From contig NZ_JAOAOQ010000016.1 in NCBI RefSeq assembly GCF_030398385.1, positions 62,001-126,000 of the forward strand: DNA of 64,000 nt. The letters are read 5' to 3'. A model generated the notes under the pieces. That model searched no databases. It was given only the letters and a program-made list of their open reading frames with translations, and had not been told where the DNA came from. Below are positions 50,985 to 61,714 of the stretch, piece by piece (the first letter of the stretch is position 1; each line of letters opens with the position of its first letter). Position numbers and translations under genes: made by a program. The stretch is from Aquibium sp. ELW1220. GTDB taxonomy: Bacteria > Pseudomonadota > Alphaproteobacteria > Rhizobiales > Rhizobiaceae.

Positions 50985-51809
50985 ATGATCAAGCCCGGCG
51001 CCCGTTCAGGACCGCTCTATCTGCAGATCGCCGATGGGCTGAAGGCCCAGATCGGTGACCTCGGACCCGGCGCGCGCATCCCGAGCGAGCCGGAGCTGGC
51101 GAGGCTCTGGGGCGTCAGCCGCTTCACCGTCGCCAAAGCGGTGGAGCAGCTGGTCGAGGAGGGGCTCGTCACGCGCCGCCAGGGCAGCGGCTCCTTCGTG
51201 GCCGAAGCGCCGCTGCGCCGTGCGCCCGGCTACCTGCTCTCCTTCACCGAGGCCGTGGAGGCCGCCGGCCACATCGCTTCCCACCGTCTTCTCGCCTTCG
51301 AGGTCGCGGACTGGGAGGATGGCCTGCCCTATGCGCCCGGGACGCCGGTGATGCTGCTCGACCGCCTGCGCCTGGTCGACGGCCGGGGGGTCGCGCGGCA
51401 CCGCTCGATCCTGTCGACGGAAATCGTCGCGGAGACGCGGCTGACGCGGGCGATCGCATCCGAGCCGGGATTTTCGCTCTACCGTCATTTCGAAGCGCAC
51501 GGCCTTATCGTCGCCAGCGCGACGGAGCGGCTGGTGGCCTGCCCCGCCTCGGAGCGGGACCGCACGCTTCTGGGTCTCGAAGGCGACGCGGTCGTCGTCG
51601 CGGTGACCCGACACTCGTTCGCCGCCGACGGCACGCCGCTCGATGCCGTCAGCGCGATCTATGATGCCCGCCGCTATTCATACGAGGCACTGCTCGTCCG
51701 GCAGCATCATGTGGGGAACATCAAAAAAGGCAAGGAGTACCAGCATGATCAGATCATTGGCGATCACCGTGGCCACATCGGCCCTCGCCTCGGCCCTTGG
51801 GACAACTAG
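50985..51809 (+). CDS. GntR family regulator with UTRA ligand-binding domain (HutC subfamily)
   Basis: This 274-residue protein has an N-terminal winged helix (residues 8-75, [24 protein letters not shown] in outline, with [11 protein letters not shown] in the wing). The UTRA domain (90-235) follows, the ligand sensor of HutC-type regulators for sugars, histidine or related metabolites. The coding frame ends at 51809, overlapping the first 65 bases of the binding-protein gene, and the last ~30 residues look non-conserved, so the functional end is about residue 245. It leads the nucleoside-type importer operon and is its likely regulator. Confidence 0.9.
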   Translation: MIKPGARSGPLYLQIADGLKAQIGDLGPGARIPSEPELARLWGVSRFTVAKAVEQLVEEGLVTRRQGSGSFVAEAPLRRAPGYLLSFTEAVEAAGHIASHRLLAFEVADWEDGLPYAPGTPVMLLDRLRLVDGRGVARHRSILSTEIVAETRLTRAIASEPGFSLYRHFEAHGLIVASATERLVACPASERDRTLLGLEGDAVVVAVTRHSFAADGTPLDAVSAIYDARRYSYEALLVRQHHVGNIKKGKEYQHDQIIGDHRGHIGPRLGPWDN

Positions 51810-52779
51810 CGTCCTGGCGGCGGAGAAGCCGGTCGCACTCGTCATCTCGCAGAGCGGCCTCGGCGACCAGTCCTACAACGACCTCGCCTACGAGGGCTTC
51901 AAGCGCGGTCTCGAAGCCACCGGCCTGGAAGGCAAGCCGGTCGAATCGCGCGACGTGGTCGCCCAGGCGGCCGAGATCCTGCGCCGCGCGTCCGATGCCG
52001 ACTTCGGCCTCGTCATCGACCTCGAATACTCGCACGGCGAGCCCATGCTCGAAGTGGCCAAGGACTATCCCGACACCAACTACGTGATCCTCAACCAGGT
52101 CCGCGAGGCGCCGAACGTCGCCTCGGTGCTGTTCCAGGAACAGGAAGGCTCCTATCTCGCCGGCATGCTGGCGGCCCTGGTCACCACCGACACCTCCATC
52201 AAGGGCATCACGCCGGAGCCGATCATCGGCGTCATCGGCGGCACCAAGTCGGCCGGCATCGACAAGTTCATCGCCGGCTACGTGGAAGGGGCAAAGGCGG
52301 CCAATCCGGACGTCGTCGTGAAGGTGGCCTATTCCAACAACTTCGCCGATCCGGCGATCGGCCTGCAGATGACCAAGGCCATGTTCGAGGAAGGCGCCGA
52401 CATCGTCTACCAGGTTGCCGGCGGCACCGGCATGGGCGTCATCCAGGCGGCGAAGGAAGCCGGGCGCTATGCCATCGGCGTCGACACCGACCAGGACGGG
52501 CTGGCGCCCGGCAACGTGCTGACCAGCATGATCAAGCGCACCGACGTCGCGGTCGAGACGCTGATCAAGGACTATGCCGCGGGCACGTTCCCCCGGGGCA
52601 AGACGATCGCCTTCGGCCTCGCCGAGGACGGCGTCGGCCTGTCGGAGATGAAGCACACGAAGGACCTGATCCCCGCCGCGTATCTCGATAAGGTCGAGGC
52701 CGCGAAGCAGGACATCCTGTCGGGCAAGATCAAGGTCTGGAACGTCGTCGAGCAGGGCTATCCCGACTATCTGAAGTAA
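51745..52779 (+). CDS. BMP-family (PnrA-like) ABC importer substrate-binding protein
   Basis: This 344-residue BMP-family binding protein has a signal peptide (residues 1-25, ending VLA). The mature fold is like PnrA/Med: ALVISQSGLGDQSYNDLAYEGF at the N-terminus, ADFGLVIDLEYSHG, PIIGVIGGTKSAGIDKFIAGYVEGA and the late VDTDQDGLAPGNVL. The characterised members bind purine or pyrimidine nucleosides. No lipobox cysteine is present, so the protein is soluble in the periplasm. AAGGAG precedes the ATG 9 bases upstream. It overlaps the GntR gene by 65 bp and is followed 19 bp later by the ATPase gene. Confidence 0.92.
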   Translation: MIRSLAITVATSALASALGTTSVLAAEKPVALVISQSGLGDQSYNDLAYEGFKRGLEATGLEGKPVESRDVVAQAAEILRRASDADFGLVIDLEYSHGEPMLEVAKDYPDTNYVILNQVREAPNVASVLFQEQEGSYLAGMLAALVTTDTSIKGITPEPIIGVIGGTKSAGIDKFIAGYVEGAKAANPDVVVKVAYSNNFADPAIGLQMTKAMFEEGADIVYQVAGGTGMGVIQAAKEAGRYAIGVDTDQDGLAPGNVLTSMIKRTDVAVETLIKDYAAGTFPRGKTIAFGLAEDGVGLSEMKHTKDLIPAAYLDKVEAAKQDILSGKIKVWNVVEQGYPDYLK

Positions 52780-52798
52780 GACCCGGGTCCGGCTTTCC

Positions 52799-54333
<1,535 letters not shown>

Positions 54334-54337
<4 letters not shown>

Positions 54338-55395
54338 GCGACCACGCCGTCGGCACGCCATCCTTCGAACGCCCCGCCTGGCTCGGCATGCTGGAGCCGC
54401 TCGGCCCCCTGGTCGCAGCCTTCGTCGTGGCCGGGCTCGTGCTGCTTGCCGCCGGGCACAATCCGCTTGAGGTCTACATGCTGCTGGCCACCGAGGCCTT
54501 CGGCAGTTCGCGCCGCATCGCCGCGACGCTGTCGGCGGCGACGCCGCTGATCCTGACGGGGCTGGCAACCGCGGTGGCCTTCCGTGCCGGCGCCTTCAAC
54601 GTAGGCGTCGAGGGCTGCATCTTCGTCGGCGGACTGGCCGCGGCTTATGTCGGATTCACCTTCGCCGGCCTGCCCGCGGCCCTCCTCCTGCCGTTCGCGC
54701 TGGTGGCCGCCGTCGTCGTCGGCTCGCTCTGGATGCTGGTGCCCGGGTTGCTCAAGGCGCGGCTCGACGTCGACGAGGTGGTGACGACCTTGATGCTGAA
54801 CTTCATCGCCATCAGCCTCACCGCATGGCTGGTCAACGGCCCGCTGCTGGCACCGGGTTCGGCCAATTCGGCCACGCCGATGATCGCCGAGGCGGCGCGG
54901 CTGCCGAAGCTGATGCCGCCATCGACGCTGAACGCCGGCTTCCTGATCGCCATCGCGCTTCTCGGCCTCTACGCCCTCTGGGGCAACCGCACCGCGCTCG
55001 GCTTCGAGACGCGCATCGCCGGCATGAATCCGCGCTTCGCCACGGCCTCGGGCATCGACGTGCCGATGCTGGTGATCAAGATGATGCTCCTGTCGGGCGC
55101 CATCGGCGGCCTTGCCGGCGGCATCCATGCGCTCGGCAATGTCGGCCGCTTCGTCGCGGGCTTCTCGCCCGGCTACGGCTTCACCGGCATCGCGGTGGCA
55201 CTGCTGGGGCGGGGCTCGGCGCTCGGCATCTTCCTCGCTGCCCTGCTTTTCGGCGCGCTCGCCAATGCCGGCGCGACCATCCAGTTCTTCAGCGACGTGC
55301 CGATCGAGATCGTCGATATCCTTCAGGGGACCGTGATGGTCTTCGCGGTCGCGCAGCTCGGCCGGCTCATCGTGCGGCGGAGGAAGGCGGCATGA
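54334..55395 (+). CDS. BMP-type ABC importer permease 1 (NupP-like)
   Basis: This 353-residue permease of the BPD_transp_2 family has about ten helices. It carries the family segment FNVGVEGCIFVGGLAAAYVG near residues 90-110 (the FNIGxEGQ form of the family with Val for Ile and Cys for Gln) and the RIAGMNPRFATASGID cytoplasmic loop. It works with the next permease as the channel. ATGA junctions on both sides (4 bp with the ATPase gene, 4 bp with the next permease) show tight coupling. Confidence 0.91.
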
Positions 55396-56288
55396 TCGAC
55401 AACATCATCCATGCCGCCGTGGTGATGACCACCCCGGTGCTGCTCGCAGCCCTCGGCGGGCTGATCAACCGGGTCGGCGGCATCGTCAACATCGGCCTCG
55501 ATTCCATGATGCTCGCCGGCGCCCTGTTCGGGCTGATCGTCGCCTCCATGACCGGCAGCTGGCCGGTCGCGCTGCTGGCGGCCGCCGCAGCCGGCGGCGT
55601 CGTCGGCCTCGCCATGTCGCTGGCGGTGACGCGGCTGCAGGCCAACGAGATCATCGTCGGGCTGGGCTTCCTCGTCGCGGTGGCAGGGCTCGTCCGCTTC
55701 TTCCTGAGTGCCGCCTATGGCAGTTCGGGCACTCTCAGCCTCCCCGACGTCGCCCGCCTGCCGCGCATCGACATCCCGCTGGTGGCCGACATTCCGGTCC
55801 TCGGCGCGATCCTGTCGGGCCACGACCCGCTCACCTGGGCGGCCTGGGCGATGGTGCCGGTCACCGTCTGGTTCCTCGCACGCACCCGGCTCGGCCTGCG
55901 GCTGCGCGCCGTCGGCGCAGCCCCACAGGCCGCCCGCGCGCTCGGGCTGAACCCGCTGATGCTGCGCGACCTCTCCACGGTCTATGCCGGCATCATGTCG
56001 GGCCTCGCCGGCGCCTCGCTGTCGATCGGCGTGGTCGGCATCTTCAACGAAGGCATCACTGCCGGGCGCGGCTTCATCGCGCTCGCCGCCTTCTATTTCG
56101 GCCGCAACCGGCCCTGGGCGACGGCGGCCTGCGCTCTGCTGTTCGGTTTCTTCGACGCCTTCCAGATCCGCATGCAGGGCCGCGGCGTGCCGGCCGAACT
56201 GGTCCAGACGTTGCCCTATCTCATGGTGATCGTCGTCCTGACGGCCGTCGCCCTGGCCGGCCGCCGCGCAAAGGCAAGGAGAGCCTGA
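55392..56288 (+). CDS. BMP-type ABC importer permease 2 (NupQ-like)
   Basis: This 298-residue permease of the same BPD_transp_2 family has about eight to nine helices. Its N-terminal VNIGLDSMMLAGALFG matches the family's NIGxEGxM region, and ANEIIVGLGFLV, LRAVGAAPQAARALGLNP and RGFIALAAFYFGRNRP are all typical. It completes the importer. Two bases separate it from the isochorismatase gene, so transporter and catabolic enzymes are in one transcript. Confidence 0.91.
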   Translation: MIDNIIHAAVVMTTPVLLAALGGLINRVGGIVNIGLDSMMLAGALFGLIVASMTGSWPVALLAAAAAGGVVGLAMSLAVTRLQANEIIVGLGFLVAVAGLVRFFLSAAYGSSGTLSLPDVARLPRIDIPLVADIPVLGAILSGHDPLTWAAWAMVPVTVWFLARTRLGLRLRAVGAAPQAARALGLNPLMLRDLSTVYAGIMSGLAGASLSIGVVGIFNEGITAGRGFIALAAFYFGRNRPWATAACALLFGFFDAFQIRMQGRGVPAELVQTLPYLMVIVVLTAVALAGRRAKARRA

Positions 56289-56290
56289 CG

Positions 56291-56851
56291 ATGCAGAACC
56301 CGCGCACCGCGCTGATCCTGGTCGACGTGATCAACTCGTTCTTCGAGGCCGGCCAGCCGAACCACTATCCGGGCGTCGAGGACGTGCTGGAGCCGATGCG
56401 CGCGCTGCGTGCGGCGGCGCGGCGATCCGGCTCGGTCGTCGTCCACGCCGTGGAGCGGCACCGGCCGGGCTTCGACGATTTCGAGTGGCGCAAGCTGCCG
56501 GTGCATCATCTCGAAGGCGCTGCCGACGCGGGCTTCTTCGCCGATTTTTCGCCGCTGGGCGCCAACGAGACGGTGGTTTGGAAGCGCCGCTTCAGCGCCT
56601 TCTTCGCCACGGATCTGGCGCTGCTGCTGACCGAGCAGGGGGTTTCCCGCGTCGTGATCGCCGGGGTGAAGACCAACGTCTGCATCCGCGCCACTGCGCA
56701 GGACGCCTTCGCCAACGGCTTCGAGCCCGTGGTGCCGCGCGAGGCCACCAACTCCAACCGGCCGCACCTCGCCGAGGCGTCGCTGGAGGACATCCACCGC
56801 TACATGGGCCGGGTCGTGCCGCTCGCCGAAGCCATCGAGATGCTGTCGTGA
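56291..56851 (+). CDS. Isochorismatase-family cysteine hydrolase in the nucleoside-type operon
   Basis: This 186-residue alpha/beta hydrolase has the catalytic triad Asp12 (LVDVINSFF), Lys98 (VVWKRRFSAFF) and Cys131 (GVKTNVCIRATAQDAF). The Lys and Cys contexts are those of nicotinamidase/ureidoacrylate-type members. It could deamidate or decarbamoylate a base or ureido compound released from a nucleoside. It is coupled to the kinase gene by a GTGA overlap. A second, unrelated isochorismatase-like gene lies at 47050-47658, outside this operon. Confidence 0.9.
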   Translation: MQNPRTALILVDVINSFFEAGQPNHYPGVEDVLEPMRALRAAARRSGSVVVHAVERHRPGFDDFEWRKLPVHHLEGAADAGFFADFSPLGANETVVWKRRFSAFFATDLALLLTEQGVSRVVIAGVKTNVCIRATAQDAFANGFEPVVPREATNSNRPHLAEASLEDIHRYMGRVVPLAEAIEMLS

Positions 56852-57726
56852 CCGGCGGCATCGCCATCATCGGCTATGCGAGCCTCGACCACGTGGCCAT
56901 GCTGGACAGCGTGCCGCGGCCGGGTCGCACATCGACCATCCTGGCGCGCCCGCAGAACGCCTGGCCGCGGCTCGGCGGCAGCCCCGCCTATGTCGCGTCC
57001 GCGCTGGCGGCGGCCGGCATGGCCGATGCACGGCCGGTGAGCTGGATCGGCGAGGACGCGGCGGGCGACGCCTATCTCGCGCAACTGCGCGACCGGGGCG
57101 TGCTGGTCGACGCAATGGCGCGCGTGCCGGGCGCGCGGACGCCGATCGCGGTGCTGGCCTACGACCCCGACGGCGGCTGCTCGTGTCTCTACGATCCCGG
57201 CATGCCGAAGGACCTGACGCTGACCCCGACGCAGCGCGAAATCGTGGCGCGGGCCGGCTGGCTCTGCGTCACCATCGGGCCGACCCGCGCCACCCTGGCA
57301 GCGCTCGACGCTCTGGGCCCGGCGGCGCGTCTGGCCTGGGTGGTCAAGGACGATCCCCGCGCGCTGACGCCCGAGCTCGCGGCGAGGCTCGCCGCGCGGG
57401 CCGACCTGATCTGCAACAGCCGCGCCGAGCGCGGCTTCGTGGAAGCCGCCTTCCGCGCGGCACCCGATGCCCGTCCGGGGCGCATGATCATCGAGACGCT
57501 CGGCGGCGAAGGCGCCCTCGTCTCGCAGGCCGGCACGTCGAAGACCGTGCCGACCGTTCCCTTCGAGACGCCCGACCCGACCGGGGCCGGGGATACCTTC
57601 GCCGGCGGCGTCATCGCCGCTCTCGCGGGCGGCGAGACCGATCTCGTCGCCGTGGTCGAGGCGGGCCATCGCGCCGCCGCCACGCTGCTGCGCAGCCGCC
57701 ATGTTCCAAACGACGAAAGTGCCTGA
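56848..57726 (+). CDS. PfkB-family carbohydrate/nucleoside kinase
   Basis: This 292-residue ribokinase-fold kinase has the early signature LGGSPAYVASALA (substrate/lid side) and the catalytic PDPTGAGDTFAGG, whose Asp is the base. Members phosphorylate ribose, deoxyribose, nucleosides, pseudouridine or fructose. A GTG start at 56848 overlaps the preceding stop (GTGA), as elsewhere in the window. Next to a nucleoside phosphorylase and a BMP importer, a nucleoside or pentose substrate is likely. It is shorter than typical ribokinase by about 15 residues. Confidence 0.92.
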   Translation: MTGGIAIIGYASLDHVAMLDSVPRPGRTSTILARPQNAWPRLGGSPAYVASALAAAGMADARPVSWIGEDAAGDAYLAQLRDRGVLVDAMARVPGARTPIAVLAYDPDGGCSCLYDPGMPKDLTLTPTQREIVARAGWLCVTIGPTRATLAALDALGPAARLAWVVKDDPRALTPELAARLAARADLICNSRAERGFVEAAFRAAPDARPGRMIIETLGGEGALVSQAGTSKTVPTVPFETPDPTGAGDTFAGGVIAALAGGETDLVAVVEAGHRAAATLLRSRHVPNDESA

Positions 57727-57729
57727 CCC

Positions 57730-58488
57730 ATGACACAGGAAGAAAGCTCCGACCGCGCCTGGTACATCGGCGTATCGCGCGAGGAGGTCGGCGACGCCGC
57801 GATCCTCATCGGCGATCCCGCCCGCATCGACCGGATCGCGGGGCACCTCGAAGACCCGGTGTTTCCGCCCGTCAGCCGCGGCCTGCGTACCGTCACCGGC
57901 CTGCGCGGCGGCCGCCGCATCACCGCCGCCGCCTTCGGCATGGGCGCGCCAATCGCCTCGATCGTGCTGCACGAGCTCTACGCGCTCGGCATCCGCACCT
58001 TCCTGCGCATCGGCACGGCGATGGCGATCCCGCCCGCACGGGTCGGCGACTTCGTCCTGGCCGACGGCGCGCTGCGCGCCGACGGCACGTCGAACAGCTA
58101 TGCCCCGCTCGGCTACCCGGCGATCGCCGACTTCGACCTCAACACGGCACTGCGCCAGCGTCTCGCCGCCGGCAACCGCACCTGGCACGCCGGCATCTTC
58201 GGCACCTGGGACGGCTTCTACACCGAGATGTTCGGCCTCTCGGGCGCGCGCCGCGAGATGATCGGCAGCCTGAAGCAGGACATCGAGCGGATGGGCCTGA
58301 TCGGCACCGACATGGAGACCTCGGCGCTGCTCGTCGCCGCCCGCATCCTCGGCGCGCGCGCCTCGACGCTCTGCGTCGCCACCGTCGACGCGCATACGCA
58401 GGAGAAGATCTCCGACGCTGCGATGGCCAGGGCCGAGGTGGAGCTCTTCGAGGTCGCGCTCGATGCCATCACCGCCCTGCCGGCCTGA
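57730..58488 (+). CDS. Nucleoside phosphorylase (PNP/UDP family, uridine phosphorylase-like)
   Basis: This 252-residue protein has the nucleoside phosphorylase-I fold. The phosphate-binding GDPARIDRI (residues 28-36), the FLRIGTAMAI segment with the conserved Arg, and GTDMETSALLVAARI near residue 195 match the uridine phosphorylase/DeoD group. It would cleave a nucleoside to base and pentose-1-phosphate. The length matches uridine phosphorylase. Because the acidic base-site pattern DMET deviates from the EMES/EMEA norm, the base specificity is open. It follows the kinase gene by 3 bp. Confidence 0.92.
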   Translation: MTQEESSDRAWYIGVSREEVGDAAILIGDPARIDRIAGHLEDPVFPPVSRGLRTVTGLRGGRRITAAAFGMGAPIASIVLHELYALGIRTFLRIGTAMAIPPARVGDFVLADGALRADGTSNSYAPLGYPAIADFDLNTALRQRLAAGNRTWHAGIFGTWDGFYTEMFGLSGARREMIGSLKQDIERMGLIGTDMETSALLVAARILGARASTLCVATVDAHTQEKISDAAMARAEVELFEVALDAITALPA

Positions 58489-58535
58489 ACCGGCCGCGAC
58501 CGTAACAGCACGAGACCAACGAGAAGGACAACGCC

Positions 58536-59303
58536 ATGAGCACGCTGCTCGACCGCTATTTCGGCTCGCTCGCCGAACGGCTTGAGACGGTGCGGACCAC
58601 CCAGGCCGCCGCCATCGAGGAGGCTGCCGCGCTGTGTGCGGCGAGCATCGCCGCCGGCAAGCTCGCCTTCACCTTCGGCACGGGCCACGGCGCCCTGCCG
58701 GCGCTGGAGAGCTTCCCGCGCACCGGCACGATCGTCGGCTTCCGCCCGATCGTGGAGAGCACCATGATCTCGTTCCACCACGTCTGGGGCGACATGGGCG
58801 CCCGGCAGTACCGCTTCATCCATGCCCAGGAGGGTTACGGCAAGGCGATCCTGCGCTCGCACCAGATCGACCCGGCCGACACGATGATCCTGTTTTCGCA
58901 TTCCGGCATCAACGCCGTGATCATGGACATCGCCATGGAGTGCAAGGAGCGCGGCATCAAGCTGATCGGCGTCACCTCGATCCCGCATTCCTCCTCGACG
59001 CCGTCGCGCCACTCCTGCGGCAAGCGGCTCTACGAGGTGGCCGACGTTGTCATCGACACCGGCATCCCGAAGGCGGACGCCGCGCTCTTCATCGACGGGC
59101 TCGAGTCCCCGGTCGGCGCCTCCTCCACCAGCGTCACCATCGCCATCGCCCACGCCATCGTGGCGCTGACGGCCGAGAAGCTGGTCGCCCAGGGCATCAC
59201 GCCGCACGTCATGGTGAGCCCCAACACGACCTCCAAGGAGGCGGCCAACCGGCAGAACGACGAGAACTACGAGGAACTCTGGCGCCGGCTGAAGGCCCGG
59301 TGA
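58536..59303 (+). CDS. SIS-domain (sugar isomerase) protein, UPF0309-like
   Basis: This 255-residue protein has a single SIS domain after a helical N-terminus. Recognisable are FTFGTGHGALPALESFPRTG near residue 45-65 (glycine loop for a phosphosugar), MILFSHSGINAVIMDIA, and LIGVTSIPHSSSTPSRHSCGKRLYEVADVVIDTG. It resembles UPF0309-type phosphosugar-binding proteins. An isomerase or phosphosugar-binding regulator are both possible, but the lack of an HTH makes an enzyme likelier. It probably handles the sugar phosphate made by the phosphorylase or kinase upstream. Confidence 0.87.
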   Translation: MSTLLDRYFGSLAERLETVRTTQAAAIEEAAALCAASIAAGKLAFTFGTGHGALPALESFPRTGTIVGFRPIVESTMISFHHVWGDMGARQYRFIHAQEGYGKAILRSHQIDPADTMILFSHSGINAVIMDIAMECKERGIKLIGVTSIPHSSSTPSRHSCGKRLYEVADVVIDTGIPKADAALFIDGLESPVGASSTSVTIAIAHAIVALTAEKLVAQGITPHVMVSPNTTSKEAANRQNDENYEELWRRLKAR

Positions 59304-60763
59304 CGACGATGGACCGCAAGCTCTTCATCGACGGCGCCTGGACCGAGGCCGCCGACGGCGGCCGCGCCGAAATCCGCGATCCGGCGACCGGTGACCTGGT
59401 CGGCACCAGCGCGATCGCATCTCGCGCCGACGTCGACCGCGCGGTCGCCGCCGCGGCGAAGGCACTGCCGGGCTGGGCCGCGACCCATGCGGACGAGCGC
59501 GCCAAGGTGCTGCACCGGGCCGCGGATCTGGTCGCCGCGCGCGCCCCGGCCATCGCCGACACGCTGACCCGCGAGCAGGGCAAGCCGGTGCCGGACTCGA
59601 TGAAGGAGATCCTGTTCGGCGTCGAGGTGATCCGCTTCTACGCCGAGGAAGGCCGGCGGCTCGGCGGCTCCATCCGCCCCTCCTCGCGCGCCGACATCCG
59701 CAGCCTCGTCACCACGGCGCCCGTCGGCGTCGTCGGCGGCATCGTGCCGTGGAACTATCCGGTCGACCTCTATGCCTGGAAGGTGGCCCCCGTGCTCGCC
59801 GCCGGCTGCACGCTGGTGGTGAAGCCGCCGCACGAGACGCCGCTCGCCATCGGCCAGGTGGTCGCGTGCTTCGTCGAGGCCGGCCTGCCGGCCGGCGTGC
59901 TCAACGACATTCCCGGCACCGGGCCGGAGGTGGGCGCAGCGCTTGCCGAGCATCCCGGCATCGCCATGGTGACGGCGACGGCGTCGGTTCCTGCCGGCCA
60001 GTCGATCATGCGGGCGGCCGCCGGCACGCTGAAGCGGCTGTCGCTCGAACTCGGCGGCCAGTGCCCCTTCATCGTTCTCGACGACGCCGATCCGCAGGAA
60101 GCAGCGGCTGCCGCCGCGCGGCGCTCCTTCTCCAACATGGGCCAGATCTGCATCGCGGTGAACCGCATCCTGGTCTCGCGCGGCATCCACGCCCGCTTCG
60201 TGGAGGCGCTTGCCGAGGAAACGCGAAGGATCAGGCTCGGCCATGGCGTGGAGCCCGGCGTGCTCTACGGTCCGGTGCTGAACGAGAGCGTGCGCGCGCG
60301 AACCGGCCGCCACCTCGACGACGCGCTCCGGCGTGGCAGCAGGCTGGTCGCCGGCGGCAGGCGGCCAAGCGGCGATGCCTATGACCGGGGCTTCTTCTTC
60401 GAGCCGACGGTGGTCGACGACGTTCCGGATGGCGCTCTCGCCCTGACGGAGGAGACCTTCGGACCCTTGGCCGCGATCCGGCCGGTGGATAACGACCGCG
60501 AGGCCTTGGCCGTCGCCAACGCCCTGCCCTTCGGCCTCGCCGCCTATGTCTATTCCGGCGACCTCGAGCGCGCCTGGAGCCTGGCGGAGCGGATCGAGGC
60601 GGGGGCCGTCGGCGTCAACGTCAACGACACCAGCGAACTTCATGCCCCGTTCGGCGGCTGGAAGATGAGCGGGATCGGCCGCGAACTGGGCCGCGAAGGC
60701 ATCGAGGCGTTTCGCGAGTCCAAGCACATCAAGATGCGCGTGCGCGACCGGCTTGGCCTCTGA
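59300..60763 (+). CDS. NAD(P)-dependent aldehyde dehydrogenase
   Basis: This ALDH-superfamily enzyme keeps the catalytic set, numbered from the ATG at 59309: Asn149 (PWNYPVDL), Glu247 (LELGGQCP) and the nucleophile Cys281 (NMGQICIAVNR). The cofactor-binding and C-terminal EETFGPL and GGWKMSGIGREL segments are normal, so it is probably active. GTG at 59300, which overlaps the SIS stop by 4 bp (GTGA), is proposed; ATG at 59309 is the alternative (484 residues). It is the last gene of the BMP importer operon and would oxidise an aldehyde formed in the pathway to the acid. Confidence 0.93.
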   Translation: MTTMDRKLFIDGAWTEAADGGRAEIRDPATGDLVGTSAIASRADVDRAVAAAAKALPGWAATHADERAKVLHRAADLVAARAPAIADTLTREQGKPVPDSMKEILFGVEVIRFYAEEGRRLGGSIRPSSRADIRSLVTTAPVGVVGGIVPWNYPVDLYAWKVAPVLAAGCTLVVKPPHETPLAIGQVVACFVEAGLPAGVLNDIPGTGPEVGAALAEHPGIAMVTATASVPAGQSIMRAAAGTLKRLSLELGGQCPFIVLDDADPQEAAAAAARRSFSNMGQICIAVNRILVSRGIHARFVEALAEETRRIRLGHGVEPGVLYGPVLNESVRARTGRHLDDALRRGSRLVAGGRRPSGDAYDRGFFFEPTVVDDVPDGALALTEETFGPLAAIRPVDNDREALAVANALPFGLAAYVYSGDLERAWSLAERIEAGAVGVNVNDTSELHAPFGGWKMSGIGRELGREGIEAFRESKHIKMRVRDRLGL

Positions 60764-60820
60764 GGCGGACGCGTCGACGGCGGCAGTGGGTGTCGAGAGA
60801 GCCGGGCCTGGACGGACCGG

Positions 60821-61714
60821 CTAGGGCTCGTGCCGGCTCGCGAATTCCTGCGATTCCGAAAGACCGACGATGTCGCAGAAATCCGCGTAGCTCGCCTGGT
60901 CCGTGATCCCGTCCGGCCGTCCGGCCGTGGCGAGATGCGCCAGCGCCCGCTCGATCGCCGTGCAGGCGGCAAACAGCGTGGTCACGGCATAGAGCACGAC
61001 TGAAAAACCCATTTCGGTCAGCTCCGCACGCGTCAGGCTGGCCGCATCGGTTCCGTCCACCAGCGAGACGACCTTCGGTCCGGCCAGGCCACGACCGATG
61101 CCCTCGACCTCCGTCCGTGTCCGCACGCCATCGACGAAAGCGAGGTCGGCGCCCTGGTCGCGATAGCTCTTCGCCCGGTCGAGCGCGGCGGACAGCCCCT
61201 CGTTGCGAAGCGCGTCGGTGCGACCCATGATCATGAGGTCCGAACCGGTCTCCTCGCGCGCGGCCACCGCGGCCGCTATGCGCATCTCCGCTTCGCGGCG
61301 CGACACGAGGCGCAGGCCGGCGAGCTGGCCGCATCGCTTGGGGCTCTCCTGGTCTTCAAGATGCAGCGCCGCGACACCGGCCTGGGTATATTCGGCAACC
61401 GTCCGCCGCACGTTGAGCGGCCCGCCATAGCCGGTGTCGGCGTCGGCAATCACCGGAACACGAACCGCCCGCACCATGGCGCGCGCGTGATCGGCCATTT
61501 CGCCCTGCGTCATGAGCCCGAGATCCGGCTGGCCGAGACGCGCGGCGGTGGCGCCGAGCCCGGTCATGTAGACCGCCGGGAACCCCGCGCGCTCCACCAG
61601 GCGCGCCGTCAGTGCGTCCGGCGCGCCAGGCGCCGCGACGATCTCTCCGGTCGCGAGAAGTGCCCTCAGGCGGGCTGCGCCGGACATCAGTGGCGGCGTC
61701 GGTCTGGCAGTCAC
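60821..61714 (-). CDS. Isocitrate lyase/PEP mutase family protein (2-methylisocitrate lyase-like)
   Basis: This 297-residue TIM barrel of the isocitrate lyase/phosphoenolpyruvate mutase family shows the metal-binding DADTGYGGPLNV (Asp91, Asp93) and the catalytic loop KRCGQ (126-130, Cys128). True 2-methylisocitrate lyases read KRCGH there, so the His is replaced by Gln. Candidate reactions are C-C cleavage of a substituted malate or citrate, or oxaloacetate decarboxylation. A GTG start at 61714 has AAGGAGAA upstream and overlaps the regulator stop by 4 bp. It is the last gene of a leftward tricarboxylate transporter operon. Confidence 0.9.
   Translation of the reverse strand: MTARPTPPLMSGAARLRALLATGEIVAAPGAPDALTARLVERAGFPAVYMTGLGATAARLGQPDLGLMTQGEMADHARAMVRAVRVPVIADADTGYGGPLNVRRTVAEYTQAGVAALHLEDQESPKRCGQLAGLRLVSRREAEMRIAAAVAAREETGSDLMIMGRTDALRNEGLSAALDRAKSYRDQGADLAFVDGVRTRTEVEGIGRGLAGPKVVSLVDGTDAASLTRAELTEMGFSVVLYAVTTLFAACTAIERALAHLATAGRPDGITDQASYADFCDIVGLSESQEFASRHEP

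Noticed and set aside
51745-51809. Frameshift or fusion of the GntR and BMP genes
   Set aside because: The BMP gene has its own ribosome-binding site and signal peptide in another frame; both proteins are complete.
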